Below, piece by piece: positions 52,728 through 62,208 of a stretch of 64,000 nucleotides of DNA. Below the pieces are notes generated by a model. That model was not told the origin of the DNA. It did not search any database and worked only from the letters and a program-made list of their open reading frames with translations. Every line of letters begins with the position of its first letter. Position 1 is the stretch's first letter. The stretch comes from Sphingomonas changnyeongensis (GTDB lineage: Bacteria > Pseudomonadota > Alphaproteobacteria > Sphingomonadales > Sphingomonadaceae): NCBI RefSeq assembly GCF_009913435.1, contig NZ_CP047895.1, positions 1 through 64,000 on the forward strand. Reading direction: 5' to 3'. Position numbers and translations under genes: made by a program.

Positions 52728-53183
52728 TTACAACGCGCGTTCGAGCTTCTGGATCAGGCCCAGCGCCGGGCTGACCGGCAGCGCCTCGTACATGTCGCGG
52801 TCGATCCGCGCGACCCGGTCATACAGGTCGGTGCTCGCCGCGATCAGCTGGACGGCGGCGGGCGGCATCATGGCGATCGCATCCGCCTCGCTGCCGGCGG
52901 CATGGCCCAGCCGGCGCGACTCCGCCCGCTCATCCTCGCGCACCTCGCCGGCGGCAATCGCCTTGCGCATCAGCAGCCAGGCGATGACATGCATCAGCCG
53001 GGTCGTGACCTTCAGCGATTCGCAGGAAAAGGACACGCGCGCCAGCGGCTCCAGCGCCTGCCGGTCGGCGCGGCCGCCCTCGTCGAAATAGGCGCGCGCT
53101 TCATCGGCGAGGAGCATCGCCTCGGTATAGAGGCTGTCAACGAGCCTCGCGGTCATCAGCTTGCGGCAATCAAGAGCCATCAT
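52728..53183 (-). CDS. rcdA: DUF1465 family protein, RcdA-like
   Basis: About 151 residues from Met-Met; an internal ATG at 53156 (MTARLVDSLY) is an alternative start. The family block LVDSLYTEAMLLADEARAYF ... VSFSCESLKVTTRLMHVIAWLL resembles RcdA of Caulobacter, which helps ClpXP degrade CtrA and thereby times the cell cycle. All-helical. The rest (SPALGLIQKLERAL) fits the family end. Whether it acts on CtrA here is inferred. Confidence 0.75.
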   Translation of the reverse strand: MMALDCRKLMTARLVDSLYTEAMLLADEARAYFDEGGRADRQALEPLARVSFSCESLKVTTRLMHVIAWLLMRKAIAAGEVREDERAESRRLGHAAGSEADAIAMMPPAAVQLIAASTDLYDRVARIDRDMYEALPVSPALGLIQKLERAL

Positions 53184-53338
53184 GGCAAAAAGCTGCCACA
53201 GCCATGGCTGCGCCGCCACGGCCAATCGCGGTAAACCACGTCCCGATTTGGTCCATTGACGTCGCTGTCCCATCGTGGGCCGGACGTCGCCGGTCGAGCG
53301 CCCGCCCAGTTAGCCCCGCGCCCAGCCAGGCAGTGCCG

Positions 53339-53536
53339 TCAGGCAATGATGTCGGGGATCAGCTGGTCCTCCAGCGCGGCGATCTCGTCCCGCAGCTTGA
53401 GCTTGCGGCGCTTCAGCCGGGCAAGCTGCAACTGGTCGACATGCGCGGAGCCGATCAGGGCGGTGATCGCATCGTCCAGATCGCGATGTTCGATCCGCAG
53501 CAGCGCGAGTCGCCGCTCAATCTCCTCCTCGGTCAC
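53339..53536 (-). CDS. YdcH-like (DUF465) small helical protein
   Basis: 65 residues with GTG start at 53536 behind AGGAGA. ALLRIEHRDLDDAITALIGS and QLQLARLKRRKLKLRDEIAA: paired helices of the DUF465 type. Divergent from a second such gene 196 bases away. Function unknown. Confidence 0.8.
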   Translation of the reverse strand: MTEEEIERRLALLRIEHRDLDDAITALIGSAHVDQLQLARLKRRKLKLRDEIAALEDQLIPDIIA

Positions 53537-53731
53537 GCCCGTCTCTCCTGCCCGCCTTCGGCTCGCCCGGCAAAGCCGCTCGCCCTGCCGCGATTTACCT
53601 CTGTTTAACGGATAGGGCCGAGACATGGCGGAGGAAAGCTGTTCTACTGACCTTTCCGCAGCGACACGGCAGGCCGCCGGCCCCCTGGCGGAAAAAGTGC
53701 TGCTGGGAACCAAACAGAGGAGACCCGCACG

Positions 53732-53887
53732 ATGGACAATGCGCATCTGGCCGCCCTTGAAGCCAAGCATGCCGGGCTGGACGCCCTGATTGTCTCGGAA
53801 ATGCGACGACCCCTGCCCGATGAAGCCCGGATCGCCCAGCTGAAGAAGCAGAAGCTTCGCCTGAAGGACGAGATTACCCGCCAGTAA
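53732..53887 (+). CDS. YdcH-like (DUF465) small helical protein, second copy
   Basis: 51 residues, MDNAHLAALEAKHAGLDALI then ARIAQLKKQKLRLKDEITRQ. ATG follows AGGAG 9 bases upstream. The same K/R-L-K-x-(K/R)-K-L-(K/R)-L-(K/R)-D-E-I pattern as the 53339-53536 product. Divergent arrangement suggests a duplicated pair. Confidence 0.8.
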   Translation: MDNAHLAALEAKHAGLDALIVSEMRRPLPDEARIAQLKKQKLRLKDEITRQ

Positions 53888-54118
53888 CGGCCAGGACCGC
53901 AGCCGTCCCGCGCCCTTCGGCGCGGGCGGCAACCGGCGACGCACGACCCACGCGCCGCCCCCCCTCCCCGCGCACAGCGTGCGCCCGACCACCCCCCCGA
54001 TAACCAGAATACCCGGTGCAGCGACCGACAGGCTCGTCGCTGCCACAGGCGCAGGCCGCCCACCCTGCGGCAAGGCAGCTGCGCGGGCCGGCCGGGGTGA
54101 AGGCCGGCGAGTCCCGTC

Positions 54119-54514
54119 TCAATCGATGCGGAACAATGGCGGCTTGCGCGCGGCCTCGGTCAGCTTGCGGGAGGTGACGACAATGGCCTTGGCAAAGGCC
54201 GGTGCCGCATAGCCGGGGGCCGATTGCGGACGCAGCACGATCTCCGGATCCACCGGCTGGTCGAAGCGCACACCATAGCGCGGCGGACGCGCCCAGACGA
54301 CCGTTCCCGACACCGGCCCGACGCCGCGCAGCTCCGCCTCGACCGGCTGGCCGACCGCCAGCCGCTCGCCAAGCTCGATCATCATCCCGCCGGGTGACAG
54401 GTTACGGACGCGCGCCGGCCAGCTCGCCCCGTCGCCACAGCCAATCGCCGTGCCGAGGAAGAAATTGAGCCGCGCCTGGGCGCGATCCGGAAGATGATCG
54501 TCGGGTTTCGACAT
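54119..54514 (-). CDS. PilZ-domain-type protein
   Basis: 131 residues. RAQARLNFFLGTAIGCGDGA followed by RVRNLSPGGMMIELGERLAV, and GTVVWARPPRYGVRFDQPVD, the D/N-x-S-x-x-G and G-x-V-W-x-x-x-x-x-x-G-x-x-F pattern of PilZ. The usual N-terminal RxxxR is reduced (RAQAR), so c-di-GMP binding is uncertain. In the same window as a GGDEF cyclase at 17-18.7 kb. Confidence 0.75.
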   Translation of the reverse strand: MSKPDDHLPDRAQARLNFFLGTAIGCGDGASWPARVRNLSPGGMMIELGERLAVGQPVEAELRGVGPVSGTVVWARPPRYGVRFDQPVDPEIVLRPQSAPGYAAPAFAKAIVVTSRKLTEAARKPPLFRID

Positions 54515-54617
54515 GACGGACGACCGGGCGACGCTCCAAAAGTGGCAGTTCCACCCTTGTCGCTTCGCCAAAAAAGGTCGACATCGGATTAAGGTTAAAC
54601 GGGCGCTTAACCCCGTT

Positions 54618-55076
54618 TCACTCGTCGCGGGAGATTTTTTCCTGCCGCTCGTGCCGTTCCTGCGCCTCGACGGTCATCGTCGCGATCGGCCGCGCTTCCA
54701 GCCGGGCGAGCGAGATGGGTTCGCCGGTCACCTCGCAATAGCCATATTCGCCCTCGTCGATGCGGCGCAGCGCGGCATCGATCTTGGAGATCAGCTTGCG
54801 CTGCCGGTCGCGGGTCCGGAGCTCGATCGACCAGTCGGTCTCGCTCGACGCGCGGTCGGTGACATCGGGCTCGCGCAACGATTCCTTTTGCAGATGATCG
54901 AGCGTGTCCTGCGCCTCGCGCAGGATGTCGTCCTTCCAGGCCAGCAGCTTTTTCCGGAAATAGGCAAGCTGCCTGGGGTTCATGAACTCTTCGTCGGCCG
55001 ACGGACGATAATCGTCGTCATTGACCGGCAACAGGGTTTTTCCGCTTTCGTCAACGCTACTCACAGCCGTCGCCAT
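54618..55076 (-). CDS. dksA: RNA polymerase-binding transcription factor DksA (single-cysteine type)
   Basis: 152 residues. Coiled coil LAYFRKKLLAWKDDILREAQ and DVTDRASSETDWSIELRTRD; the globular end YGYCEVTGEPISLARLEARP, IATMTVEAQERHERQEKISR. E. coli DksA has four zinc cysteines; here only one remains (Cys-x2-Thr and Thr/Ala at the second pair), as in alphaproteobacterial homologues. It binds the RNA polymerase secondary channel in the stringent response. A 49-residue in-frame extension is rejected. Confidence 0.93.
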   Translation of the reverse strand: MATAVSSVDESGKTLLPVNDDDYRPSADEEFMNPRQLAYFRKKLLAWKDDILREAQDTLDHLQKESLREPDVTDRASSETDWSIELRTRDRQRKLISKIDAALRRIDEGEYGYCEVTGEPISLARLEARPIATMTVEAQERHERQEKISRDE

Positions 55077-55283
55077 AGCCCTTCTCCGCCCTTCGCGGCC
55101 CGCTATGCAGCCGGGTCCGCGCCCTCGCTGGCGGGCTATAAACGGGCGGACAATGCAGCACAAGCGCCGCACGCGTGTGCGGGGGGCGTGAAAAAGGTCC
55201 GGAACCGGCGAGACCGACGCCAAGTAACGGCCAGCGGCATCCCGCCGCGCCGTTCAGCGCCGCGCCACGGAGCATCAGGCGGT

Positions 55284-55565
55284 TCAGGCGGCGCGGCGGG
55301 CCTCGGCGCCGGAAGGGGGTGCGGTGCCGATCGCGCGGCGGGCCTCTTCGATCCGCTTCTGATAGGCTGCGGCCACTTCCAGATGCGCCTCGCGCAGTTC
55401 GGCAGAAGCGGCGTCCAGCGCGAGCGTCCGGTGCTCGGCCGCTTCGCGCGCCAGATGGAGGATCCAGTTCAGATGCTCGCCAAGCGCACGGGTCATGTCC
55501 AGCCCCGCTTCCAGGCGCGCCCGGGTTTCGGATGCCGGCCGGACCGCCATGTCCTGATTGCCCAT
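55284..55565 (-). CDS. Small alpha-helical hypothetical protein
   Basis: 93 residues, MGNQDMAVRPASETRARLEA, LGEHLNWILHLAREAAEHRT, REAHLEVAAAYQKRIEEARR. Mostly helix, no membrane segment, no signal peptide. A ribosome site (AAGGGAG) precedes ATG 55565. Not recognised. Between dksA and a host-attachment-family gene. Confidence 0.65.
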   Translation of the reverse strand: MGNQDMAVRPASETRARLEAGLDMTRALGEHLNWILHLAREAAEHRTLALDAASAELREAHLEVAAAYQKRIEEARRAIGTAPPSGAEARRAA

Positions 55566-55719
55566 GCTGCTGCTCCCTTTCCGTCTGGACAGGGGCAAAA
55601 TCGGCCAAGAACAGCCATTCCCGCAAGCTTGTGAAACTACGGATGAACCACGATTTTTCCCCTAAGGGCGAACCCGGAGCCGGGCGTTCACACGCGTGCA
55701 ACACACAGCATCGGCCCGG

Positions 55720-56199
55720 TCACGCATCAGCCAGAATCGCCGCGATCCGGTCGACCGGATGGTTGGTCAGATCCTTTGCCACCTCCCCGATCAGCCGGTC
55801 GGCGACCGCCCTGCCATAATGGTCGCGCAGCTCGCCCAGCGTCCGGGCGGGGGCAATAACGACCAGCCGGTCGAGCCTGCCGGCCTCGGCGCGGGCGTTG
55901 AGCATCGCGGCGGCATCGGCGGCGAAGCGCGCTTCTTCCAGATTGTGGAAATCGGTGTTGGCATAGGCGCTGCGCCGGGCAGCACCGCCCTGCCGCCCCG
56001 GGACGCCCGGCATCGGCGCACCGGCGGACGCAAAACCGCGCCCCGGCGCATCGGTGCCCTGCGCGGCGGTCCGGGGATTGTCCTGCTCGGCCGCCGTCAG
56101 CAGCTCCAGCTCGGGTTCGAACGGGCTGCCGGCATTGCGGAACAACAGCATCCGGCTGCCATCGGCCACCAGCACCAGCGTGTCGTGCGGAATCCTCAT
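55720..56199 (-). CDS. Host attachment protein family (AtsE-like)
   Basis: 159 residues. [18 protein letters not shown] is the characteristic opening, [19 protein letters not shown] the ending block. The family was named for Agrobacterium attachment mutants; the fold resembles release-factor-like baeRF domains. A Gly/Ala/Pro-rich linker with [15 protein letters not shown] separates the halves. Function here unknown. ATG 56199 behind GGAGGCCGGAG. Confidence 0.8.
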   Translation of the reverse strand: MRIPHDTLVLVADGSRMLLFRNAGSPFEPELELLTAAEQDNPRTAAQGTDAPGRGFASAGAPMPGVPGRQGGAARRSAYANTDFHNLEEARFAADAAAMLNARAEAGRLDRLVVIAPARTLGELRDHYGRAVADRLIGEVAKDLTNHPVDRIAAILADA

Positions 56200-56342
56200 C
56201 TCCGGCCTCCCTCTCACGCGCCAAGATCGCCACCCGGATCATGGCCGTGGCCGGGAAACGCGGCAGGCGCGCACGCGGTTGCGCGGTGCGTGGTTCAGGG
56301 GCGGGGTTGCGCGGCATCGCCGGCCCGGCCATAGCCGGTGCC

Positions 56343-57620
56343 ATGCACGACATCCGCATCATCAGGGACGATCCGGCCGCCTTCGATGCCGGGCTGGCAC
56401 GGCGCGGGCTGGAACCGGCCGCCGCCGAAATCCTCGCGCTCGACGAACGCCGTCGCGCGGCGGCGACCGCGCTGCAGGCTGCCCTTGCGCGCCGCAACGA
56501 GGCGTCGAAGGCGATCGGCCAGGCCAAGGCGCAGCGCGACGACGCAGCCGCCGAGGCGCTGATGGCGGAAGTTGCCGGCCTGAAGGACAGCCTGCCCGCG
56601 CTCGAGGATGCCGAACGGCAGCTGACCGGCGCGCTTGAGGCGCGGCTGGCGGTCATTCCCAACCTGCCGCTCGCCGATGTTCCGGACGGCGCCGACGAGA
56701 CCGAAAATGCGCTGGTCCATGAACGCGGGACGCCGCCCGATTTCGTCTTTGCGCCGCGCGAACATGATGCGATCGGCCCGGCGCTGGGGCTGGATTTCGA
56801 CACCGGCGTCAAGCTGGCGGGTGCGCGCTTCACGCTGCTGCGCGGGCCGGTGGCGCGGCTGTACCGCGCGCTTGGCCAGTTCATGCTCGACACGCTTGCC
56901 GGCCAGCATGGCTATGAGCTGGCGGTGCCGCCGCTGCTGGTGCGCGACGAGGTGATGTTCGGCACCGGGCAGCTGCCGAAGTTTGCCGAGGATTCGTTCC
57001 GCACGCTCGACGGGCGCTGGCTGATCCCGACGTCGGAGGTCAGCCTGACCAACATCGTCCGCGAAGCGATCCTGACCGAGGCGGAACTGCCGCTGCGCCT
57101 CACTGCCCTCACCCCCTGTTTCCGGTCGGAAGCCGGGGCGGCCGGGCGTGACACGCGCGGCTTCATCCGCCAGCACCAGTTCGACAAGGTCGAGATGGTG
57201 TCGATCACCACGCCCGAGGCGTCGGAGGCCGAGCATGAGCGGATGACCGCCTGTGCCGAAGACATTCTGGTGCGGCTGGAGCTGCCGTTCCGGCGGATGA
57301 AGCTGTGCACCGGCGACATGGGCTTTGCCGCCGCGCGCACCTATGACCTTGAGGTCTGGCTGCCCGGCCAGGCGCGCTACCGCGAGATTTCGAGCTGCTC
57401 GACCTGCACCGATTTCCAGAGCCGGCGGATGAACGCCCGCTACCGCCCGGCGGGTGAGAAGACGACCCGCTTCGTCCACACGCTCAACGGCTCGGGGCTT
57501 GCGGTCGGGCGGACGCTGGTCGCGGTGCTCGAAAACCATCAGCGCGCCGACGGGTCGGTGGCGGTGCCGGCGGCGCTGCGCCCCTATCTGGGCGGGGACG
57601 AGGCGATCGGGCCGGCCTGA
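56343..57620 (+). CDS. serS: Seryl-tRNA synthetase
   Basis: 425 residues. N-terminal coiled coil ([24 protein letters not shown] segment). Motif 2 [20 protein letters not shown] and motif 3 [19 protein letters not shown] are intact, with [14 protein letters not shown] between. It charges tRNA-Ser. Start ATG 56343 gives [20 protein letters not shown], the family N-terminus; a longer Arg/Gly-rich reading is rejected. Overlaps surE by one base (TGATG). Confidence 0.97.
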   Translation: MHDIRIIRDDPAAFDAGLARRGLEPAAAEILALDERRRAAATALQAALARRNEASKAIGQAKAQRDDAAAEALMAEVAGLKDSLPALEDAERQLTGALEARLAVIPNLPLADVPDGADETENALVHERGTPPDFVFAPREHDAIGPALGLDFDTGVKLAGARFTLLRGPVARLYRALGQFMLDTLAGQHGYELAVPPLLVRDEVMFGTGQLPKFAEDSFRTLDGRWLIPTSEVSLTNIVREAILTEAELPLRLTALTPCFRSEAGAAGRDTRGFIRQHQFDKVEMVSITTPEASEAEHERMTACAEDILVRLELPFRRMKLCTGDMGFAAARTYDLEVWLPGQARYREISSCSTCTDFQSRRMNARYRPAGEKTTRFVHTLNGSGLAVGRTLVAVLENHQRADGSVAVPAALRPYLGGDEAIGPA

Positions 57621-58384
57621 TGCGGATCCTCCTCACCAATGACGACGGCATCAACGCCCGCGGGCTGGCGGTGCTGGAGGAAATCGCCCGCACCCTGTCG
57701 GACGATATCTGGGTGGTCGCCCCGGCCGAGGAACAGTCGGGCGCCGGCCATTCGCTCACCATCACCCGCCCGCTCCGGCTGCGGCGCCTGGGCGAGCGGC
57801 GCTTCTGCGTCACCGGCACGCCGACCGATTCGGTGATGATGGCGCTCGCCAAGGTGATGGGCGACACGCCGCCCGACCTGATCCTGTCGGGGGTCAATCG
57901 CGGTGCCAACCTGGCCGAGGACGTGACTTATTCGGGTACGGTGTCGGCGGCGATGGAAGGGGCGCTGGCCGGGGTGCGGTCGATCGCGCTCAGCCAGGTC
58001 CATGCGGCCGAGGCACCGGGCGATGATGTGCCCTTCGCCGCCGCCCGCGCCTGGGGCGAACGCGTGCTCCGCCCGCTCATCGGCCTGCCGCTTGCGCCGC
58101 GCACGCTGATCAACGTCAACTTTCCGGCACGCGCGGCCGATCAGGTCAGGGGCGTGCGCGTCGTCGCCCAGGGCTTTCGCGACTATGGCCGGCTGCGCAT
58201 CGTCTCCAACCGCGATCCGCGCGGCTATGAGTATCACTGGTTCGGCCTCGGGCCGACGATCGAGACGCCGGCCCATGCCACCGATCTCGAGGCGGTCCAG
58301 GACGGCTATGTCGCGGTCACGCCGCTTCAGCTCGACCTGACCCACCGCGAGTCGCTCGCGCCCATCGCCCGGCTGTTCGACTGA
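57620..58384 (+). CDS. surE: 5'-nucleotidase SurE
   Basis: 254 residues. [20 protein letters not shown] with the metal-binding D-D, VVAPAEEQSGAGHSLTITRP, NRGANLAEDVTYSGTVSAAM. Metal-dependent phosphatase acting on nucleoside monophosphates. Translationally coupled to serS. The related pcm gene often beside surE is not here; rimO follows after 75 bases. Confidence 0.97.
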   Translation: MRILLTNDDGINARGLAVLEEIARTLSDDIWVVAPAEEQSGAGHSLTITRPLRLRRLGERRFCVTGTPTDSVMMALAKVMGDTPPDLILSGVNRGANLAEDVTYSGTVSAAMEGALAGVRSIALSQVHAAEAPGDDVPFAAARAWGERVLRPLIGLPLAPRTLINVNFPARAADQVRGVRVVAQGFRDYGRLRIVSNRDPRGYEYHWFGLGPTIETPAHATDLEAVQDGYVAVTPLQLDLTHRESLAPIARLFD

Positions 58385-58459
58385 TCGGGGCCTGCCCCCC
58401 TCCGCACGGACCCGGACTGGAAAAGCCGGCGCGTCTGGATTAATGGGCGCGGCTTCATC

Positions 58460-59815
58460 ATGACCACCACCCTCCCCACCCCGCCCAAGATCGGCATGGT
58501 CTCGCTCGGCTGCCCCAAGGCGCTGGTCGACAGCGAGCGCATCCTGACCAAGCTGCGCGCCGATGGCTATCAGCTGTCGGGCGACTATGCCGATGCCGAT
58601 GTGGTGCTGGTCAACACCTGCGGCTTTCTCGACAGCGCCAAGGAAGAAAGCCTGGAGGCGATCGGCGAGGCGATTGCCGAAAACGGCCGGGTGATCGTCA
58701 CCGGCTGCATGGGCAATGAGGCGGACGTCATCCGCGCCCGCTTCCCCGACGTGCTCGCCGTCACCGGGCCGCATCAATATGAAGCGGTGGTGGGTGCGGT
58801 GCATGAGGCCGCGCCGCCCGTGCCGTCGCCCTTCCTCGATCTGGTGCCCGAGGCGGGGCTGAAGCTCACACCGCGCCATTACAGCTATCTGAAGATTTCG
58901 GAGGGCTGCAACCATCGCTGCGCCTTCTGCATCATCCCCTCGATCCGCGGCGATCTGGCCAGCCGCCGTCCCGACGCGATCCTGCGCGAGGCGGAAAAGC
59001 TGGTTGCCGCCGGCACGCGCGAACTGCTGGTGATCAGCCAGGACACATCGGCTTACGGGCTCGACCTGCGCCACCAGTCCTGGCCGTGGAAGGGCGGCGA
59101 GGTGCGCGCGCACATGACCGACCTGGCGCGCGAGCTGGGGCGGCTCGGCACCGCCGACCGCCCGGTCTGGGTGCGGCTGCACTATGTCTACCCCTATCCG
59201 CATGTCGATCAGGTGATCCCGCTGATGGCGGACGGGCTGGTGACGCCCTATCTCGACATCCCGTTCCAGCATGCCAGCCCCAAGGTGCTGAAGGCGATGC
59301 GCCGCCCGGCCAATGACGCCAAGGTGCTGGAACGCATCCGCGCCTGGCGGGCGATCGCGCCCGATCTGGCGATCCGGTCGAGCTTCGTTGTCGGCTTTCC
59401 GGGCGAGACCGAGGCCGATTTCCAGTATCTGCTCGACTGGCTGGACGAGGCGCAGCTCGACCGCGTCGGTGCCTTCCGCTTTGAGCCGGTCGAGGGCGCG
59501 GCGGCGAACGCCCTGCCCGATCCGGTGCCCGAAGAGGTGAAGGAAGAGCGGTATCAGCGGCTGATGGACAAGACCGCCGCGATCTCCGCTGCCAAACTCA
59601 AGGCCAGGATCGGGCGCACGCTTCCGGTGATCATCGACGAGGTCGATGAAGAAGGCGGCGCCAATGGCCGGTCCCAGGCCGACGCGCCCGAGATTGACGG
59701 CCAGGTGCTGCTGCGCGACGCCGCCGGCCTCAAGCCCGGCGACATCGTTCCCGTCCTGATCGAGGATGCGGACGCGCACGACCTGTTCGGGGTTCCGTCC
59801 GGCCCGGCGATCTGA
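58460..59815 (+). CDS. rimO: Ribosomal protein S12 methylthiotransferase RimO
   Basis: 451 residues. N-terminal domain cysteines in [23 protein letters not shown] and VTGCMGNEA, radical-[11 protein letters not shown] ([14 protein letters not shown]), TRAM end with [15 protein letters not shown]. It methylthiolates Asp89 of uS12, the residue next to Arg88 noted for rpsL. Start at [13 protein letters not shown] has little Shine-Dalgarno; alternatives a few codons later are possible. Confidence 0.96.
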   Translation: MTTTLPTPPKIGMVSLGCPKALVDSERILTKLRADGYQLSGDYADADVVLVNTCGFLDSAKEESLEAIGEAIAENGRVIVTGCMGNEADVIRARFPDVLAVTGPHQYEAVVGAVHEAAPPVPSPFLDLVPEAGLKLTPRHYSYLKISEGCNHRCAFCIIPSIRGDLASRRPDAILREAEKLVAAGTRELLVISQDTSAYGLDLRHQSWPWKGGEVRAHMTDLARELGRLGTADRPVWVRLHYVYPYPHVDQVIPLMADGLVTPYLDIPFQHASPKVLKAMRRPANDAKVLERIRAWRAIAPDLAIRSSFVVGFPGETEADFQYLLDWLDEAQLDRVGAFRFEPVEGAAANALPDPVPEEVKEERYQRLMDKTAAISAAKLKARIGRTLPVIIDEVDEEGGANGRSQADAPEIDGQVLLRDAAGLKPGDIVPVLIEDADAHDLFGVPSGPAI

Positions 59816-60054
59816 CCGGCCCGGCGACGCCGCGCCGGCCATGCACAGGATATTGCGATGGGCTGACCGGCCGGAGTGCCGGCCGGGGCCGTCCGCCATG
59901 CGCGCATCCCCAAACAGCCCCGGCCATCGCTGCGCTGACTGCCGGCGATGACCAGGGCCGTTCAATGACTGAGGCCAGCACCATGACCGCGGTCAATTGA
60001 CAGGGCGCAGCCGCCACCCGAACTCCGGCAATTGTCCCGCTTTGAGCATCCATG

Positions 60055-60070
60055 ACATCAAAGTTGATGT
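60055..60070. promoter_or_regulatory. Palindrome ACATCAA-AG-TTGATGT
   Basis: Perfect 7-bp inverted repeat with a 2-base spacer, operator-like, overlapping a possible -35 (TTGATG), about 140 bases before the PEP-CTERM start. Confidence 0.5.
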
Positions 60071-60103
60071 TGCGCGATTACTGAACCTGACTAAAGGTAA
60101 ACG

Positions 60104-60122
60104 CGACGTTCACTGAATGTCG
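60104..60122. promoter_or_regulatory. Palindrome CGACGTTCA-C-TGAATGTCG
   Basis: 9-bp inverted repeat with one mismatch and a single central base, about 34 bases after the first palindrome and probably downstream of the promoter. Confidence 0.4.
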
Positions 60123-60208
60123 GCCCGGCCACGGCCTTTGCATCTGGCGCGCATCGGGCACGGCCGCCCGGACATTCCGGCGGCCCATCAGGGGTGGAGA
60201 TCAACGTC

Positions 60209-60937
60209 ATGAGCAAGGTCACGAACAACATCATGAAATGGGCCGGCGCGCGCACCGTGCGGACCATCGCCGCCATGGCAGCCGCCGCAGTGCTGGCCCC
60301 GGCGGTCAGCGCGGCGACAACCATCGACCAACGCGGCACGCAGGTGCAGGTCGACGGCGTCGCCGCCGCGGACGGCCAGCAATTCGGATCGCTGCGCTTC
60401 AGCGGCTCTGCGGACCCGACGCCGTTCGACGTGCTGCTGGGCATCGACAGCCAGCAGAACTTCAGCGCCAGCTGGACGCACAGCTATGGTGCGCTCAGCG
60501 GCACGGTCAGCAGCGCCTTTCTCCAGATCGGCATCTGGGACATCGATTCCGAAGCCGCCGGCAGCCAGGTCGGGCTGCTGACGCTGAACGGCCTCAGCCT
60601 GAAGGCGCTGCTCGACCGCGAAGTCGAGTCGCGCCCCTATGGCACCGGCATTTACGGGCTCTACACGATCGAGCTGCCCGAGCTGGTCTATGCCCAGCTG
60701 CTGAGCGGGACGTCGACCTTCGTGCTCAACCTGCAGGGGCCGGGCATCAATGTGCTGGGCGGCACGAACTTCAACGCCGCGATCCTCGATTTCGCCAAGC
60801 TGACGATCAACACTGCGACGACCCCGCCGGGGCCGGACCCGATCCCCGAGCCGGCAAGCTGGGCGATGATGATCGCGGGCTTCGGCCTGGCCGGCACGGC
60901 GCTGCGCCGCCGCCGCCCGGTGCTCCGCACCGCCTGA
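60209..60937 (+). CDS. PEP-CTERM-type exported protein
   Basis: 242 residues. Signal peptide RTIAAMAAAAVLAPAVSAA, then a beta-rich extracellular-type domain (QVQVDGVAAADGQQFGSLRF ... GGTNFNAAILDFAKLTI), then PEPASWAMMIAGFGLAGTAL with RRRRP. The last part is the PEPxxWA-CTERM signal: a Pro-Glu-Pro box, hydrophobic helix and Arg-rich end, processed by exosortase in sphingomonads. No exosortase in the window. GGAGA 9 bases before ATG 60209; a GTG at 60194 is less likely. Confidence 0.88.
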   Translation: MSKVTNNIMKWAGARTVRTIAAMAAAAVLAPAVSAATTIDQRGTQVQVDGVAAADGQQFGSLRFSGSADPTPFDVLLGIDSQQNFSASWTHSYGALSGTVSSAFLQIGIWDIDSEAAGSQVGLLTLNGLSLKALLDREVESRPYGTGIYGLYTIELPELVYAQLLSGTSTFVLNLQGPGINVLGGTNFNAAILDFAKLTINTATTPPGPDPIPEPASWAMMIAGFGLAGTALRRRRPVLRTA

Positions 60938-60961
60938 GGGCGGATCGACGAATGATGTCGG

Positions 60962-60994
60962 GGCCGGGCGGACAACCGCCCGGCCTCTTTTTTT
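60962..60994 (+). terminator. Rho-independent terminator of the PEP-CTERM gene
   Basis: Perfect 10-bp stem GGCCGGGCGG-ACAA-CCGCCCGGCC, then TCTTTTTTT, 25 bases after the stop. Confidence 0.92.
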
Positions 60995-61186
60995 GGGGCC
61001 TCGAGGCGCGCGACCGCCGTCTCCGCATCGCTGCGCCGGGCCGGATCTGCCCGCGACCCGGAAGATGGAGCCGACCAGCCCCCCGGACCGGCCGGGCCGA
61101 TGCACGCGGACCCAGTGCCGATCTCGGTGTCTGGTTTGCCGCGTTTTCCGACCCGCCGGGGCACGTCCACCCGGCCTGAAAACGCC

Positions 61187-61702
61187 CTATTCGAAGTTCG
61201 GGAAAACGCCCTGCAGGCAGATGGCCCAGTTCACCGCCAGGGTCGGCTGCACATTCGGGTGCGGCTGGTTGTCGCCCACCAGGGTCAGCGCAAGCGGGGC
61301 CATGGTGCCGGTTGCGGTCTGGGCATAAGCGGCCTCGTTCATGTTGACCGCCCACACGCCGTTGCCGGGGCTGTCCGCGCCGCCGGGACCGGTTGCGCAA
61401 AAGGCCTGATGACCATGGGCGGGCATCTGGTCGCGGGTCAGCGCGACCGCCGCCTGGCCGCCGCTTGCCCCGATCGGATAGGCGGACAGGTCCGCCGCGG
61501 AGCCATAGCCGATCGCCACCCGCTCACGCAGGTCGGGCAGCGCAAAGTTGATCCGCCCGTCGCCGCCATAGATGGTGCCGATGAGCGCAAACAGCGCCTG
61601 GTTGGCGGCGATTGACAACAGGGTGCCGTCGCACGGCGCCCAGCCATCGGGAACCTGACCGCTGAACAGGCGAAGCTCGCCGACATAGGGCGCGTCGACC
61701 AT
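61187..61702 (-). CDS. Tail-collar domain protein, copy 1
   Basis: 171 residues. MVDAPYVGELRLFSGQVPDG, WAPCDGTLLSIAANQALFAL, IGTIYGGDGRINFALPDLRE: the phage tail-collar / MdpB-like motif (W-x-x-C-D-G-x-L-L-x-I and Y-G-G-D-G-x-x-x-F-x-L-P-D-L). Ends PTLAVNWAICLQGVFPNFE. Exported or particle-associated in other bacteria; no signal peptide here. First of three tandem paralogues on the minus strand. Confidence 0.88.
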   Translation of the reverse strand: MVDAPYVGELRLFSGQVPDGWAPCDGTLLSIAANQALFALIGTIYGGDGRINFALPDLRERVAIGYGSAADLSAYPIGASGGQAAVALTRDQMPAHGHQAFCATGPGGADSPGNGVWAVNMNEAAYAQTATGTMAPLALTLVGDNQPHPNVQPTLAVNWAICLQGVFPNFE

Positions 61703-61713
61703 CTGGAACTCCC

Positions 61714-62208
61714 TTATCCGCGGGGCGGAAAAATGCCCTCGCGGGCGATGGCATAGCTGATGGCCAAATAGGGCTGGCGGTTCTCATGCGCGCCGCTGCC
61801 GCCCGTCTGGCCGATGGCGTTGACCGCCATCGCCGCCCCGGCGGACGCCGCATATTTGGCCGTTTCCGACGGATCGGCCGCCCAGACCGCGTTGACCGGC
61901 GTCACGCTGTTGCCGGCGGCCCCCGAACAGCTGGGAAGATGATTGTGCGCCGCCAGTTCTTCCGGCGACAGCGTCACCTGCTCGACACCCGCCGCTCCGC
62001 CCAGCACACGCTGCGACAGGCCCGGCCCCGCCCCGACGCCCACCGGCACCCGCCCGACAAGGTTCGGCATCGCAAAGGTGGCCACGCCGTTGCCGCCGAA
62101 ATAGGTGCCGATCAGCGCGAACAGGGCCGAGTTGGACGAGATCGCAAGCAGGCTGCCATCGCACGCCACCCAGCCTTTCGGGATGCGGCCAAAGGCAAAT
62201 CCCCGCAC
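61714..62208 (-). CDS. Tail-collar domain protein, copy 2 (5' end uncertain)
   Basis: GRIPKGWVACDGSLLAISSN, ALFALIGTYFGGNGVATFAM-PNLVG and NRQPYLAISYAIAREGIFPP: second paralogue of the collar family. As read, only a GTG at 62208 is available, but the conserved N-terminal stretch continues upstream as PYLAEVRGF to about 62223 with no start codon. One missing base in the G run 62221-62224 would join this frame to copy 3, giving a single two-domain protein of about 334 residues. Confidence 0.75.
   Translation of the reverse strand: MRGFAFGRIPKGWVACDGSLLAISSNSALFALIGTYFGGNGVATFAMPNLVGRVPVGVGAGPGLSQRVLGGAAGVEQVTLSPEELAAHNHLPSCSGAAGNSVTPVNAVWAADPSETAKYAASAGAAMAVNAIGQTGGSGAHENRQPYLAISYAIAREGIFPPRG

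Larger units (their letters stand above)
59816..60208 (+). promoter_or_regulatory. 393-base region before the PEP-CTERM gene
   Basis: No gene. Bases 59816-60045 show nothing recognisable. From 60050 it becomes AT-richer, with two palindromes (60055-60070 and 60104-60122). TTGATG of the first, with GACTAA 19 bases on, could be a promoter. Confidence 0.4.
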
